Counted from the stretch's first letter, positions 36,103 through 45,814 are shown. The stretch is 64,000 nucleotides of DNA from Nostoc sp. PCC 7524 (GCF_000316645.1 NC_019684.1:4996001-5060000), one strand, 5' to 3'. Notes: generated from the letters alone by a model not told the origin. Translations and numbers: made by a program.

Positions 36103-37821
36103 ATGGTAGCGGTCGCAGGAAATGTTCAGCATCGGCTAACTGTCCAAACTGTAGAAATTGCCCCTAACACCACGGCGATTCGTTGTCTAGACTGGGATCG
36201 CGATCGCTTCGATATCGAATTCGGACTGCAAAACGGTACGACTTATAATTCATATCTAATTAGGGGCGAACAAACTGTTTTAATCGACACTTCTCACCAG
36301 AAGTTTCGGCAACTGTATTTAGACACACTAAAAAGTCTGGTTAACCCCAAGACTATTGATTACATTATTGTCAGTCATACAGAACCGGACCATAGCGGTT
36401 TGGTGGAAGATGTGCTGCAATTAGCACCAAGAGCCACTGTTTTAGCTTCTAAAATTGCCTTGCAATTTTTAGAAGGTTTAGTACACGATCCCTTCTCCAA
36501 GCGGATTGTCAAAAGCGGCGATCGCATTGATATTGGTAAAGGTCACGAAATCGAATTTGTCAGTGCGCCTAACCTCCACTGGCCTGACACTATTTTTAGT
36601 TATGATCGCAAAACCCAAATCATCTATACTTGCGATGCCTTTGGGATGCACTTCTGCGACGATCGCACTTTTGATGAAGATTTAGAAGCGATTGAAGCCG
36701 ACTTTAGATTTTACTACGACTGCCTCATGGGGCCAAACGCTCGTTCTCTCCTGAACGCAATGAAGCGGATGGGTGAACTGGGCAAGATAAAGATTATTGC
36801 TAACGGTCACGGACCTCTGTTATACCATCATCTAGATGTATTAACCGAGTGCTATCAAAGTTGGAGCCAAAGACAAGCTAAAGCTGAAACTACAGTTGGC
36901 TTGTTCTACGCCTCCGATTATGGATATAGCGATCGCCTCAGTCAAGCCATCGCTGAAGGTATTCAAAAAACTGGTGTGGGAGTAGAATTTATCGACCTCA
37001 GCACAGCTGAAATCCAAGAAATTCAAGAATTGGCAGGTAGAGCATCTGGCATCATTATCGGTATGCCTCCTACTACCTCCGTTGCGGCTCAAGCTGGGAT
37101 TAGTTCACTGTTAGCAGTTGCTAAAGACAAGCAAGTAGTAGGCTTATTTGAGTGTTTCGGTGGTGACGATGAACCCATTGATACACTACGCCGGAAATTT
37201 ATCGACTTGGGCGTGAAAGAAGCCTTCCCTGCAATTCGGATTAAGGACGTACCAGCAGCATCCACTTACCAACTGTGTACAGAAGCAGGTACAGACTTGG
37301 GGCAGTTGTTGACACGGGAACGCAACATCAAGCAAATCAAATCTCTCGATGTCAACATGGAAAAGGCATTGGGACGGATTAGCAACGGTTTGTATATTGT
37401 CACCACCAAAAAAGGTGATGTCAGCAGCGCCATGTTAGCTTCCTGGGTAGCACAAGCAAGTTTGCAACCTTTAGGATTTACCATTGCTGTAGCCAAAGAC
37501 CGCGCCATTGATACCTTAATGCAAGTAGGCGATCGCTTCGTCCTCAACGTCTTAGAAGAAGGCAATTACCAAGAACTCAAAAAACAATTCCTCAAGCGTT
37601 TACTGCCCGGTGCTGACCGCTTTGCCGGAGTCAGAACCCAAACCGCCAAAAACGGTTCACCCATTCTCACAGACGCTTTAGCATACATGGAATGCGAAGT
37701 TGAAAGTTGCATGGAATGCAGCGACCACTGGCTTTTATACTGCACCGTACAAGACGGTCGTGTTTCCAAACCCGACGGATTCACCGCAGTTCGTCACCGC
37801 AAGGTTGGTAATTACTACTAA
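36103..37821 (+). CDS. flv3B: Flavodiiron protein Flv3B-like (A-type diflavin flavoprotein)
   Basis: Cyanobacterial flavodiiron proteins reduce O2 to water without releasing peroxide. The 572-residue protein has a metallo-beta-lactamase diiron domain with the complete canonical ligand set (HTEPDH, PNLHWPD, YTCDAFGMHF, NGHGPLL), a flavodoxin domain (about 255-400) and a C-terminal flavin-reductase domain (about 420-572). Canonical ligands identify the Flv3/Flv4 type. Tandem arrangement with a non-canonical Flv1-type partner 97 bp downstream fits the heterocyst pair Flv3B-Flv1B, which protects nitrogenase. ATG 36103 is preferred over TTG 36079. Confidence 0.88.
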   Translation: MVAVAGNVQHRLTVQTVEIAPNTTAIRCLDWDRDRFDIEFGLQNGTTYNSYLIRGEQTVLIDTSHQKFRQLYLDTLKSLVNPKTIDYIIVSHTEPDHSGLVEDVLQLAPRATVLASKIALQFLEGLVHDPFSKRIVKSGDRIDIGKGHEIEFVSAPNLHWPDTIFSYDRKTQIIYTCDAFGMHFCDDRTFDEDLEAIEADFRFYYDCLMGPNARSLLNAMKRMGELGKIKIIANGHGPLLYHHLDVLTECYQSWSQRQAKAETTVGLFYASDYGYSDRLSQAIAEGIQKTGVGVEFIDLSTAEIQEIQELAGRASGIIIGMPPTTSVAAQAGISSLLAVAKDKQVVGLFECFGGDDEPIDTLRRKFIDLGVKEAFPAIRIKDVPAASTYQLCTEAGTDLGQLLTRERNIKQIKSLDVNMEKALGRISNGLYIVTTKKGDVSSAMLASWVAQASLQPLGFTIAVAKDRAIDTLMQVGDRFVLNVLEEGNYQELKKQFLKRLLPGADRFAGVRTQTAKNGSPILTDALAYMECEVESCMECSDHWLLYCTVQDGRVSKPDGFTAVRHRKVGNYY

Positions 37822-37857
37822 ATCATGAAGGGATTTAGGGGAGGGGTGAGACAAAGA

Positions 37858-37913
37858 AAAATTTTCCCTAATCCCCAGCCCCCACTCCCCACTCCCCACT
37901 CCCTACTCCCCAA
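37858..37913 (+). repeat. C-rich heptamer repeat between the flavodiiron genes
   Basis: Units such as ccccact and ccctact are repeated up to 6 bp before the annotated flv1B start, replacing a recognisable ribosome-binding site. Confidence 0.8.
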
Positions 37914-37918
37914 GATAT

Positions 37919-39721
37919 ATGGATTTCAGCCGCTTCATCGAATCCACTCAGAACTGGGCAAAATCTACCCGGTTTTTGCAATTTTTTGATAAAAAACAAC
38001 CAAAAACTATGAGCGATTCCAAGCCCCGTGACGTACAAGTTCTTTCGATTGCTACAAACACTAAAGTTCTCAGAGCGCGTAGTTGGTCACGTTTGCGGTT
38101 TGAAATTGAATATGCCTTAGAAAGAGGTACTACTTCTAACTGCTATGTCATCGAAGGTGATAAAACTGCAATTATTGACCCGCCTGCTGAAACTTTCACT
38201 GTTATCTATCTAGAAGCATTACAGCAGACGCTCAATTTGAAAAAATTGGATTATGTCATCCTGGGTCATTTTAGCCCCAACCGTGTACCTACCCTCAAGG
38301 CACTGTTAGAACTGGCTCCGCAAATTACCTTTGTCTGCTCCCTTCCCGGTGCGGCAAATTTACGTGCGGCTTTCCCAGATGACAGCTTAAATATTTTGAC
38401 AATGCGGGGGAAAGAAACCCTAGATTTAGGTAAGGGTCATGTATTGAAGTTCTTACCTATCCCCAGTCCCCGTTGGCCGGAAGGACTTTGTACCTACGAC
38501 CAACAAACCCAGATTCTCTATACAGATAAGCTCTTTGGCGCACATATCTGTGGTGATGATGTATTTGATGATCATTGGGAATCCTTCAAAGAAGACCAAC
38601 GCTATTACTACAACTGCTTAATGGCTCCCCATGCTATCCATGTGGAAGCAGCTTTGGAGAAAATCTCTGACTTACAGGTGAGAATGTATGCTGTCGGTCA
38701 TGGGCCTGTGGTACGTACCAGCTTAATGGCTCTCACCCAAGCCTATGCTGACTGGAGTTTGGCGCAAAAAGATAGAGAGATTTCTGTAGCTCTACTCTAT
38801 GCTTCCGCTTATGGTAATACAGCAATTCTCGCCCAAGCGATCGCCCTCGGACTCACTAAAGGCGGTGTAGCTGTCCAATCTATTAACTGTGAATTTGCTA
38901 GCCCTGAAGAAATTCAGGCAACTTTAGAACAGGCCGATGGTTTCCTCATCGGTTCCCCCACCATCGGCGGCCATGCACCTACCCCCATCCACACCGCTTT
39001 GGGTATTGTCCTCAAAGTTGGTGACAATAACAAACTAGCTGGGGTGTTTGGTTCTTACGGCTGGAGTGGCGAAGCCTTAGACATGATTGAAGGTAAACTC
39101 CGGGATGCCGGATACCGCTTTGGCGTGGAAACCCTCAAAGTCAAATTTAAACCCGACGATGTTACCCTCAAGTATTGTGAAGAAGTCGGTACAGACTTTG
39201 CTCAAACCCTGAAGAAAGCTAAGAAAGTCCGCTTACCACAACAAGTTGCGACCCCTGTAGAACAAGCTGTAGGTAGAATTGTCGGCTCAGTTTGCGTAAT
39301 TACAGCCAAGCAAGGCGACGTATCTACAGGAATGCTGGGTTCTTGGGTTTCTCAAGCTACCTTTAATCCTCCAGGTTTGACTGTGGCTATTGCCAAAGAA
39401 CGAGCTATTGAATCCCTCATGTATCCCGGTGGTAAATTTGTCCTCAATATCCTACCTGAAGGTAATCATCTGGAATACATGAAACATTTCCGTAAGAGCT
39501 TCAAACCCGGAGAAGACCGTTTTGCTAACTTCACCACTACAGAAGCAGAAAACGGTTGTACTGTTCTCACCGATGCTTTAGCTTACGTGGAATGCTCAGT
39601 GAACCAACGCATGGAATGTGGCGACCACTGGGTAGTATATGCAACCGTTGACAACGGTAAACTGATCAAACCAGATGATGTGACTGCCATTAACCACCGG
39701 AAAACGGGTACGCATTACTAA
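37919..39721 (+). CDS. flv1B: Flavodiiron protein Flv1B-like, non-canonical metal site
   Basis: The domain order is the same as in the upstream protein (beta-lactamase-like, flavodoxin, flavin reductase), but the diiron ligands are largely lost. HxExDH reads HFSPNR, the next His position reads SPRWPE, and the Asp position reads YTDKLFGAH; only the GHGPVV His remains. Loss of these ligands is characteristic of Flv1-type subunits, which act as heterodimers with Flv3. The start is uncertain: ATG 37919 gives a 30-residue extension, while ATG 38009 gives MSDSKPRDVQVL, closer to the conserved region. Neither has a clear Shine-Dalgarno. Confidence 0.87.
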   Translation: MDFSRFIESTQNWAKSTRFLQFFDKKQPKTMSDSKPRDVQVLSIATNTKVLRARSWSRLRFEIEYALERGTTSNCYVIEGDKTAIIDPPAETFTVIYLEALQQTLNLKKLDYVILGHFSPNRVPTLKALLELAPQITFVCSLPGAANLRAAFPDDSLNILTMRGKETLDLGKGHVLKFLPIPSPRWPEGLCTYDQQTQILYTDKLFGAHICGDDVFDDHWESFKEDQRYYYNCLMAPHAIHVEAALEKISDLQVRMYAVGHGPVVRTSLMALTQAYADWSLAQKDREISVALLYASAYGNTAILAQAIALGLTKGGVAVQSINCEFASPEEIQATLEQADGFLIGSPTIGGHAPTPIHTALGIVLKVGDNNKLAGVFGSYGWSGEALDMIEGKLRDAGYRFGVETLKVKFKPDDVTLKYCEEVGTDFAQTLKKAKKVRLPQQVATPVEQAVGRIVGSVCVITAKQGDVSTGMLGSWVSQATFNPPGLTVAIAKERAIESLMYPGGKFVLNILPEGNHLEYMKHFRKSFKPGEDRFANFTTTEAENGCTVLTDALAYVECSVNQRMECGDHWVVYATVDNGKLIKPDDVTAINHRKTGTHY

Positions 39722-39929
39722 CGACTAAACTGCTTAATTTTGAGAGTTTGGGAGACGTTGCCAGGCAACGTCTCTACAAGTTTTATTTGTGGGCTACCTG
39801 TTTAGCCTCGGAGTGTGTAAACTTTATACATCAAATAGCTGTCAATATAATTCTAAGTGGGCAAAATTTATGTAGCAGTTGCCATCATAGATTAAAACAT
39901 CAAGTAATCATAAAACCATTACCCTAAAA

Positions 39930-39960
39930 AGCCTGTCACCTGTCACCTGTCACCTGTCAT
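39930..39960 (+). repeat. Tandem heptamer (tgtcacc)n
   Basis: Four units of gtcacct/tgtcacc precede the small acidic gene by 8 bp; the same heptamer family, inverted (ggtgaca), follows cpcF at 21564. Confidence 0.85.
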
Positions 39961-39967
39961 CAAAATT

Positions 39968-40207
39968 ATGGAGCCAAATCAGCAACAACATCGCCAAGAA
40001 GCTGCTCAAGACTTGGAAGCAGCCCTAGAACAGTTGGAGGATATCTTACAAGAAGATTCCACTGATGATCAGGAGATATCAGATATTACTGGTAACGCCA
40101 ACGCAGTTGAACAGATTGAAGATGCTACCGACGCTGATTTAGCAGCCTGGGAAGACGCAGTTGCTGATATTGAAAAATATCTAGAAGAAAAGACAAAAAG
40201 CCAGTGA
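39968..40207 (+). CDS. Small acidic protein of unknown function
   Basis: The 79-residue product is very acidic and helical (EAAQDLEAALEQLEDILQED, then ATDADLAAWEDAVADIEKYLEEK). I do not recognise a family. It has no signal or membrane segment. Length, helical periodicity and lack of rare codons make it a plausible real gene, although a tandem repeat takes the place of a clear ribosome-binding site. Confidence 0.6.
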   Translation: MEPNQQQHRQEAAQDLEAALEQLEDILQEDSTDDQEISDITGNANAVEQIEDATDADLAAWEDAVADIEKYLEEKTKSQ

Positions 40208-40235
40208 AGGAAGTTGAAGAAGCAGAGGATAAAAA

Positions 40236-41048
40236 CTACTGGCTCCCCATTCCCCACTCCCCACTCCCCACTCCCCGCATTTGTCGTTGGGCTTCATATA
40301 ACATTAAAGCAGCAGCGATCGCTACATTCAATGATTCTACCCCCGGACTCAAGGGAATCTTGACTTGGGTATCTGCCATTTCTGCTACGTTTGCCGACAA
40401 GCCAGCACCTTCATTCCCCAGTAAAATCAAACTAGGTTTTCGCCAGTCTACTTCCCAGTAAGTTAACTTGGCGGTGGGCAAAGTTGCTATTACCTGCATT
40501 CCCGCCTGCTGACAATTCTGCACTGTTACCGTCAAATCTTCACTTACCGCCGTGGCTAGACGAAACCAATGTCCAGCCGAAGCACGCAACACTTTGGGAT
40601 TATCTAAATCTACACTATCTTGACTCAACCATAACCCCGACGCACCAGCCGCCGCCGCCGTGCGAATCATCGTCCCTAAATTACCGGGGTCTTGGATGGT
40701 TTCTAAGGCTAAAACTATACCCGTATAAGGGACTTGGTGTTGCTTTTCATCCTGTCTTGCTGTTGCTACTACCCCATCTGGTTGTACAGTAGTAGCGATC
40801 GCACTCAACACTTCTGGACTAACAACTTCAGCGCGATCGCATCGGCTACAAGCTAACTCCCATAATGCTGTATGGCTTGCTTGCCATTCTGGGGTACAAC
40901 ACACCGTTACTAAAGGATAGTTCACCGCACAAGCTTCTTCCAACAAATGCGTCCCTTCCAGCAAAAACAACTGTTGCTTATGCCGTTCCTTGGTAGAGTG
41001 CAACTTACGGATTTGCTTGACTAGAGAATTTTGTAAACTTGTTAGCAT
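40236..41048 (-). CDS. TrmH/SpoU-family RNA 2'-O-methyltransferase
   Basis: The protein of about 270 residues has an N-terminal substrate-binding domain (SLVKQIRKLHSTKERHKQQL, LLEGTHLLEEA) and a SPOUT domain with motif 1 (LETIQDPGNLGTMIRTA), motif 2 (LILLGNEGAGLS) and motif 3 (IPLSPGVESLNVAIAAALML). It probably methylates 23S rRNA ribose; the exact target is unknown. The last dozen residues (GVGSGEWGMGSQ) are encoded by a heptamer repeat that has extended the frame. ATG 41048 is preferred to 41102. Confidence 0.88.
   Translation of the reverse strand: MLTSLQNSLVKQIRKLHSTKERHKQQLFLLEGTHLLEEACAVNYPLVTVCCTPEWQASHTALWELACSRCDRAEVVSPEVLSAIATTVQPDGVVATARQDEKQHQVPYTGIVLALETIQDPGNLGTMIRTAAAAGASGLWLSQDSVDLDNPKVLRASAGHWFRLATAVSEDLTVTVQNCQQAGMQVIATLPTAKLTYWEVDWRKPSLILLGNEGAGLSANVAEMADTQVKIPLSPGVESLNVAIAAALMLYEAQRQMRGVGSGEWGMGSQ
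40243..40278 (-). repeat. Heptamer repeat (ggggagt)n forming the 3' end of the methyltransferase gene
   Basis: On the plus strand it reads ccccattccccactccccac and continues in the same register. It encodes the glycine/serine/tryptophan tail of the TrmH-like protein. Confidence 0.8.
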
Positions 41049-41128
41049 CTGTGGTTCTGAGTTACCAGTAAAGAGTGCTGATTTTTCCCTCTCAGGACTC
41101 ACAACTCATAACTCAGCACTTATTTGAA

Positions 41129-41210
41129 TGCGGAACCCGGGACTTGAACCCGGAAGCCTTGCGGCACTAGAACCTGAATCTAGCGCGTCTGCCAATTCCG
41201 CCAGTTCCGC
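41129..41210 (-). tRNA. tRNA-Leu (CAG)
   Basis: The minus strand has acceptor GCGGAAC/GTTCCGC, anticodon stem CTAGA/TCTAG with loop TTCAGGT (anticodon CAG), a long variable arm (TGCCGCAAGGCT) typical of class II tRNAs, and T arm CCGGG-TTCAAGT-CCCGG. Confidence 0.95.
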
Positions 41211-41620
41211 TTGCATATCGACAATTTCTAATTATTGCTTAAATATTTAAATTTGTCAATAATAAAGGCAGAAGACCGTCTCGATAAAAATGGCTTTTCC
41301 CCGCTCCCTACTTCCCATTCCCTACCTACACAAGTAAGTTGAAAAATTAAAGGGGATGACTATAGTATCAAGGTAATATAGCGGTAATTATACTGAGTAT
41401 ATAATTTTGCCAGTAAAAATTAAAATATTTTTCACAGAAAATAATTATTTAACATCTACAAAAGCTTATCTATACTGGTTTTGAGACTCAATATCGGAAT
41501 TCAGATGTAATATAACAGTACAAGTCATAGCAACAAAATGTAGACAAATCAGTTCTTTACTGTAGAATCAAAACCAACTTCTAACTTATAAAATTACGTA
41601 TTTATCTTGGAGGTAGGCTT
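41211..41620. promoter_or_regulatory. murA upstream region
   Basis: About 400 bp without a gene. It is AT-rich and ends in a strong Shine-Dalgarno, ttggaggt at 41607-41614. A short C-rich heptamer-like piece lies near 41299-41325. Confidence 0.4.
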
Positions 41621-43000
41621 ATTAATCCTTCTAGCAGCTTACCAGATGCTAAACCAGCTGTTGCAGTAGACTCCTCAGTCTTGCAAATATGGGGCGGGCA
41701 TCCTTTGCAGGGTCATGTAAAAATTAGCGGGGCGAAAAATTCTGCCTTGGTAATCATGGCTGGAGCCTTGCTATGTTCGGGCGATTGCCGCATACGTAAC
41801 GTTCCCCTATTGGCGGATGTAGAAAGGATGGCTGAAGTAATATCGGCATTAGGTGTACGTCTAAAACGACAAGGCGATATTTTAGATATCAATGCCAGCG
41901 AGATTGCCACATCGAAAGCTCCCTATGAATTAGTGACGCAATTGCGGGCAAGTTTTTTTGCCATAGGGCCAATTTTGGCCAGACTGGGAGTAGCACAAAT
42001 GCCATTACCAGGAGGTTGTGCCATTGGAGCTAGACCAGTTGATTTGCACGTCAGAGGACTGCAAGCAATGGGAGCTGAAGTACAGATTGAACATGGCATT
42101 TGTAATGCTTATGTTCCTGGTACTGGTGGCAGATTAAAAGGAGCGAAAATTTACCTAGATACTCCCAGCGTCGGAGCAACAGAAACCTTGATGATGGCTG
42201 CCACGTTAGCAGATGGCGAAACCATCATTGAAAACGCTGCCAGAGAACCAGAAGTAGTTGATTTAGCTAACTTCTGTAATGCAATGGGGGCAAAAATTCA
42301 GGGTGCGGGTAGCAGCACAATTACCATTGTGGGTGTACCCAAGCTGCATTCTCTCGATTACAGCATTATTCCCGATCGCATCGAAGCAGGTACATTTTTA
42401 GTAGCCGGAGCTATCACTCGCTCTGAGCTTACACTATCCCCTGTTCTATCGGATCACTTAATTCCAGTGATTGCCAAACTCCGGGATATTGGTGTACAAA
42501 TCATTGAGGAAGGACCAGACTGCTTACGGATTCTGCCCGCCGAAACCCTGAAAGCAACAGATATAGAAACCTTGCCCCATCCAGGATTTCCCACAGATAT
42601 GCAAGCACCATTCATGGCCTTACTTACCCTGGCAGAAGGTGACAGCATTATTAACGAATCCGTGTTTGAAAATCGCTTGCGTCATGCTTCCGAATTAAAT
42701 CGTTTAGGGGCAGACATTCGCGTTAAAGGTAATACTGCCTTTGTGCGGGGAATGCCGATGCTGTCTGGTGCGCCAGTCATTGGTACTGACTTAAGAGCAT
42801 CAGCAGCATTAGTCTTAGCAGGACTAGCAGCCGAAGGCAAAACCACTATTCAAGGGTTGCATCACCTTGATCGGGGCTACGATCAAATTGATATGAAATT
42901 GCAAAAATTAGGCGCTCGTATCCTGCGGTTAGGGGAAGTACCAGCAGATGCAGAAGTAGCTCCTACTAGCAGCAGTCCACCAGCATCAGTTTCCACTTAA
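41621..43000 (+). CDS. murA: UDP-N-acetylglucosamine 1-carboxyvinyltransferase
   Basis: MurA adds enolpyruvate to UDP-GlcNAc, the first committed step of peptidoglycan synthesis. The product has [21 protein letters not shown] near the N terminus (catalytic Lys-Asn), [12 protein letters not shown], the catalytic-loop cysteine in [13 protein letters not shown], and [14 protein letters not shown]. The start is unusual. The best ribosome-binding site (ggaggt, 41609-41614) is followed 6 bp later by ATT at 41621, giving (I/M)[24 protein letters not shown]. The first conventional codon in frame is TTG 41681, which has no Shine-Dalgarno. Confidence 0.93.
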   Translation: MNPSSSLPDAKPAVAVDSSVLQIWGGHPLQGHVKISGAKNSALVIMAGALLCSGDCRIRNVPLLADVERMAEVISALGVRLKRQGDILDINASEIATSKAPYELVTQLRASFFAIGPILARLGVAQMPLPGGCAIGARPVDLHVRGLQAMGAEVQIEHGICNAYVPGTGGRLKGAKIYLDTPSVGATETLMMAATLADGETIIENAAREPEVVDLANFCNAMGAKIQGAGSSTITIVGVPKLHSLDYSIIPDRIEAGTFLVAGAITRSELTLSPVLSDHLIPVIAKLRDIGVQIIEEGPDCLRILPAETLKATDIETLPHPGFPTDMQAPFMALLTLAEGDSIINESVFENRLRHASELNRLGADIRVKGNTAFVRGMPMLSGAPVIGTDLRASAALVLAGLAAEGKTTIQGLHHLDRGYDQIDMKLQKLGARILRLGEVPADAEVAPTSSSPPASVST

Positions 43001-43562
43001 CAAGTAGGTTACAGGTTACAGGTGATAGGGAGCAGAGGAGCAGAGGAGCAGGGGAGGATGAGGGAGTGATGGGAGACAAGGGAGAATTTCTTCCTAACTC
43101 ACCAATCCCCAAGCATTCTTTAATTTTGAATTTTGTAGCTTGCTTCTCTTACGTTCGCGGAGCGTGTCGAAGACAGACGCTACCGCGTTCGCCAAAGGCG
43201 TTCTTGTAGAGTACCCGTAGGGTATTTTGTAGCAGGGTTGTTTCATTCTTGCCAGAGAAAATTCAAAGCCCTTATTTCTTCGTCTGTTCTCTATCAACAT
43301 TTTGGGAAAGCATAACGAAATAAAGAAGCTTCTAGATTATTCTCTCGTTGTATGAAACCACCCTGGGGTATTTTGTAGGGGGGAGCCTTCTCTACGAGAC
43401 GCTACGCGTTGGCGTTAGCCTCTCGTAGAGATGTCGTAGACTATTTTGAATTGATTTGTCCCCAATCGCCAATTCCTAATCCCCAGTCTCCAATGCCCAA
43501 TCCCCAAATCGTTATACTAACTGTGGGAGGCTGTGATTATTGTTTTTCCAGCTGGCTGCATC
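43001..43562. repeat. Repeat-rich intergenic region: heptamers and small dispersed repeats
   Basis: The region starts with ggttaca-type heptamers (about 43007-43024) and gcagagga units. At 43148-43215 is a dispersed-repeat cluster beginning ttcgcggagcgtgtcgaaga and including ccgcgttcgccaaaggcgtt. At 43390-43430 ctctacgaga pairs with tctcgtagag around gcgttggcgttag. No coding gene is supported here. Confidence 0.7.
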
Positions 43563-44438
43563 ATGTCCTTGTACAAATCCTCACTCATCGGTTTAAAAGC
43601 TGACTCTTTTCGTCATCCCTTAGACCTGGAAGCTACCAAAGCTTTAAAGCAGATCCCAGGCTTGGATATGATAGTGCGTAATCTACTCGGCCCAATGGCA
43701 GAGCAGGTTTTTTATGTAGAAAATATTGCTTCTAGTGTTTTGGTAGGTGAAAAACAACTACCGAATTTACACAAACTGTTATTAGAAGCTTGCAAAGTTC
43801 TAGATATAGAGCCTCCCCAACTATACGTGAGGCAACATCCAGCTCCTAACGCCTACACTTTTGCTATGCGGGGTAAGCAACCTTTCATTGTGTTGCATAC
43901 CTCCCTGATTGATATCCTCACCCCAGAGGAAACCCAGGCAGTAATTGCCCATGAGTTAGGGCATCTTAAATGTGACCATAGCGTTTATTTAACACCTGTA
44001 AATTTATTAGTATTAGCAGCAGCAGTAGTACCTAATATTGGTGCTGTTGTTGCCCAAGCCATACAGGCACAACTTTTAGAATGGGTACGCTGTGCTGAGT
44101 TTACCTGCGATCGCGCTGCATTACTAGCCACCCAAGACCCGAAAGTTGTCATGTCCGTCTTGATGAAGCTAGCAGGTGGTTCACCCACCCTAGCACCACA
44201 ACTTAACCTTGATGCCTTTATTGCCCAAGCTCGCGCTTACGACGACATCAGTAAAACCGAACTAGGCGAAATGGTAAAATCAGCCCGTACAGCCCAACTC
44301 ACCCACCCCGTACCAGTCCTCAGAGCCAGAGAAATAGACCGTTGGGCAAGTAGTCAAGAATATCAAACCTTATTACAAAACCACGGACAAAAACATACCA
44401 GTGAAATCCCCCCCAAAGGCGGCTGGCGTAACTGGTAA
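43563..44438 (+). CDS. M48-family metallopeptidase
   Basis: The protein of about 291 residues has the zinc motif VIAHELGHLKCDH (HExxH with downstream Glu in WVRCAEFTCDRAALL) and a hydrophobic segment after it (TPVNLLVLAAAVVPNIGAVVAQAI). This corresponds to the HtpX/Ste24-like M48 group with an intracellular N-terminal region. It is probably membrane-associated. ATG at 43563 (MSLYKSSLIGLKADSFRHPLD) is preferred to 43533, which falls in the repeat-derived leader. Confidence 0.88.
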   Translation: MSLYKSSLIGLKADSFRHPLDLEATKALKQIPGLDMIVRNLLGPMAEQVFYVENIASSVLVGEKQLPNLHKLLLEACKVLDIEPPQLYVRQHPAPNAYTFAMRGKQPFIVLHTSLIDILTPEETQAVIAHELGHLKCDHSVYLTPVNLLVLAAAVVPNIGAVVAQAIQAQLLEWVRCAEFTCDRAALLATQDPKVVMSVLMKLAGGSPTLAPQLNLDAFIAQARAYDDISKTELGEMVKSARTAQLTHPVPVLRAREIDRWASSQEYQTLLQNHGQKHTSEIPPKGGWRNW

Positions 44439-44501
44439 ACTCAAAAATTCTCTCTGCAACTCTGCGTGAGATAAAAAAACTCAATAACTCAAATCGTCAG
44501 T

Positions 44502-45599
44502 ATGACAGATGCCTCAGAACCCATCAACCTTTTTGAATATGAACAGCTAGCAAAAACGCATCTGTCAAAGATGGCACTCGACTATTACAGCAGTGGCGCA
44601 TGGGATGAAATTACCCTGCGAGATAACCGTGCTGCCTTTGAGCGCATCAAGCTACGGCCGCGGATGCTAGTAGATGTTAGCCATATCAACCTCAAGACCA
44701 CCATTTTAGGGCAACCCCTAGAATTCCCCCTTTTAATTGCACCAATGGCTTTTCAGTGCCTAGCTCATCCCAATGGGGAAGTTGCCACAGCAATGGCCGC
44801 AGCCTCAGCTGGTGTGGGTATGGTGTTGAGTACCCTATCCACCACCAGCTTAGAAACAGTAGCAGATGTGGGGCGGAAATTTCCCGATTCTCTGCAATGG
44901 TTCCAGCTATACATTCACAAAGACAGAGGATTAACTCGCGCCTTAGTGGAAAGAGCCTATGCAGCAGGTTACAAAGCTTTGTGTCTCACCGTGGATGCTC
45001 CCGTATTAGGACAAAGAGAGAGAGATAGACGCAACGAGTTTGTCTTACCATCAGGGTTACATCTGGCTAACCTGTCCACCATCTCAGGGTTAGAAATTCC
45101 CCATGCACAAGGGGAATCGGGATTATTTAGTTATTTTGCCCAACAACTCAACCCGGCTTTAACTTGGCAGGACTTAGAATGGTTACAGTCCCTATCACCC
45201 CTACCTTTAGTACTCAAAGGCATTTTGCGAGGAGATGATGCTGTGCGGGCTGTAGAGTATGGAGCCAAAGCAATTGTAGTGTCTAATCATGGTGGCAGAC
45301 AACTCGATGGCGCGATCGCCTCTTTAGATGCCTTAGCTGAGATAGTTACATCTGTTAATGGTAGGACAGAAATCCTCGTAGATGGCGGTATCCGCAGAGG
45401 TACAGATATTCTCAAGGCTCTGGCAATAGGCGCTCACGCTGTTTTAATTGGCAGGCCGATATTGTGGGGATTAGCCCTAAAAGGACAATCGGGTGTATCT
45501 CATGTTATCTCCTTGCTACAAAATGAGTTAAATCTAGCAATGGCGCTGAGTGGCTGTAAACAATTACAAGATATTGACCCTAGTTTAGTCAGGTTCTAG
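44502..45599 (+). CDS. FMN-dependent alpha-hydroxy acid oxidase, L-lactate oxidase type
   Basis: The 365-residue TIM-barrel flavoenzyme has YYSSGAWDE, LIAPMAFQ, the catalytic SNHGGRQLDG (His-Gly-Gly-Arg) and DGGIRRGTDILKALAIGA. As I recall, the Nostoc PCC 7120 homologue (No-LOX) was shown to prefer L-lactate over glycolate because of M82, L112 and F212; this protein has Met, Leu and Phe at exactly those positions. It would oxidise lactate to pyruvate with O2 consumption. It lies close to the flavodiiron pair, another O2-consuming system. Confidence 0.9.
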   Translation: MTDASEPINLFEYEQLAKTHLSKMALDYYSSGAWDEITLRDNRAAFERIKLRPRMLVDVSHINLKTTILGQPLEFPLLIAPMAFQCLAHPNGEVATAMAAASAGVGMVLSTLSTTSLETVADVGRKFPDSLQWFQLYIHKDRGLTRALVERAYAAGYKALCLTVDAPVLGQRERDRRNEFVLPSGLHLANLSTISGLEIPHAQGESGLFSYFAQQLNPALTWQDLEWLQSLSPLPLVLKGILRGDDAVRAVEYGAKAIVVSNHGGRQLDGAIASLDALAEIVTSVNGRTEILVDGGIRRGTDILKALAIGAHAVLIGRPILWGLALKGQSGVSHVISLLQNELNLAMALSGCKQLQDIDPSLVRF

Positions 45600-45730
45600 T
45601 TGGCTAAATGCTCTGCTATCAACCCATAGTTTCATCACGGGCTACAATCTGGGTAACAGGAAAAAGAAATTTTGATTTATTCCTTGCATTCAACAAGTTT
45701 GATGCACTATAATAGTGAAGTTGCCTCCAA

Positions 45731-45814
45731 GGGCGGGTGGCGAAACTGGTAGACGCACCACACTCAAAATGTGGCGACCTTGCGGTCATAGGAGTTCGAT
45801 TCTCCTCCTGCCCA
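45731..45814 (+). tRNA. tRNA-Leu (CAA)
   Basis: Acceptor GGGCGGG/CCTGCCC with discriminator A, anticodon stem CCACA/TGTGG with loop CTCAAAA (anticodon CAA), a class II variable arm (CGACCTTGCGGTCAT) and T arm AGGAG-TTCGATT-CTCCT. Confidence 0.95.

Noticed and set aside
43409..43603. Open frame in the repeat region before the M48 gene
   Set aside because: It is built from heptamer repeats and dispersed repeats and overlaps the M48 start.
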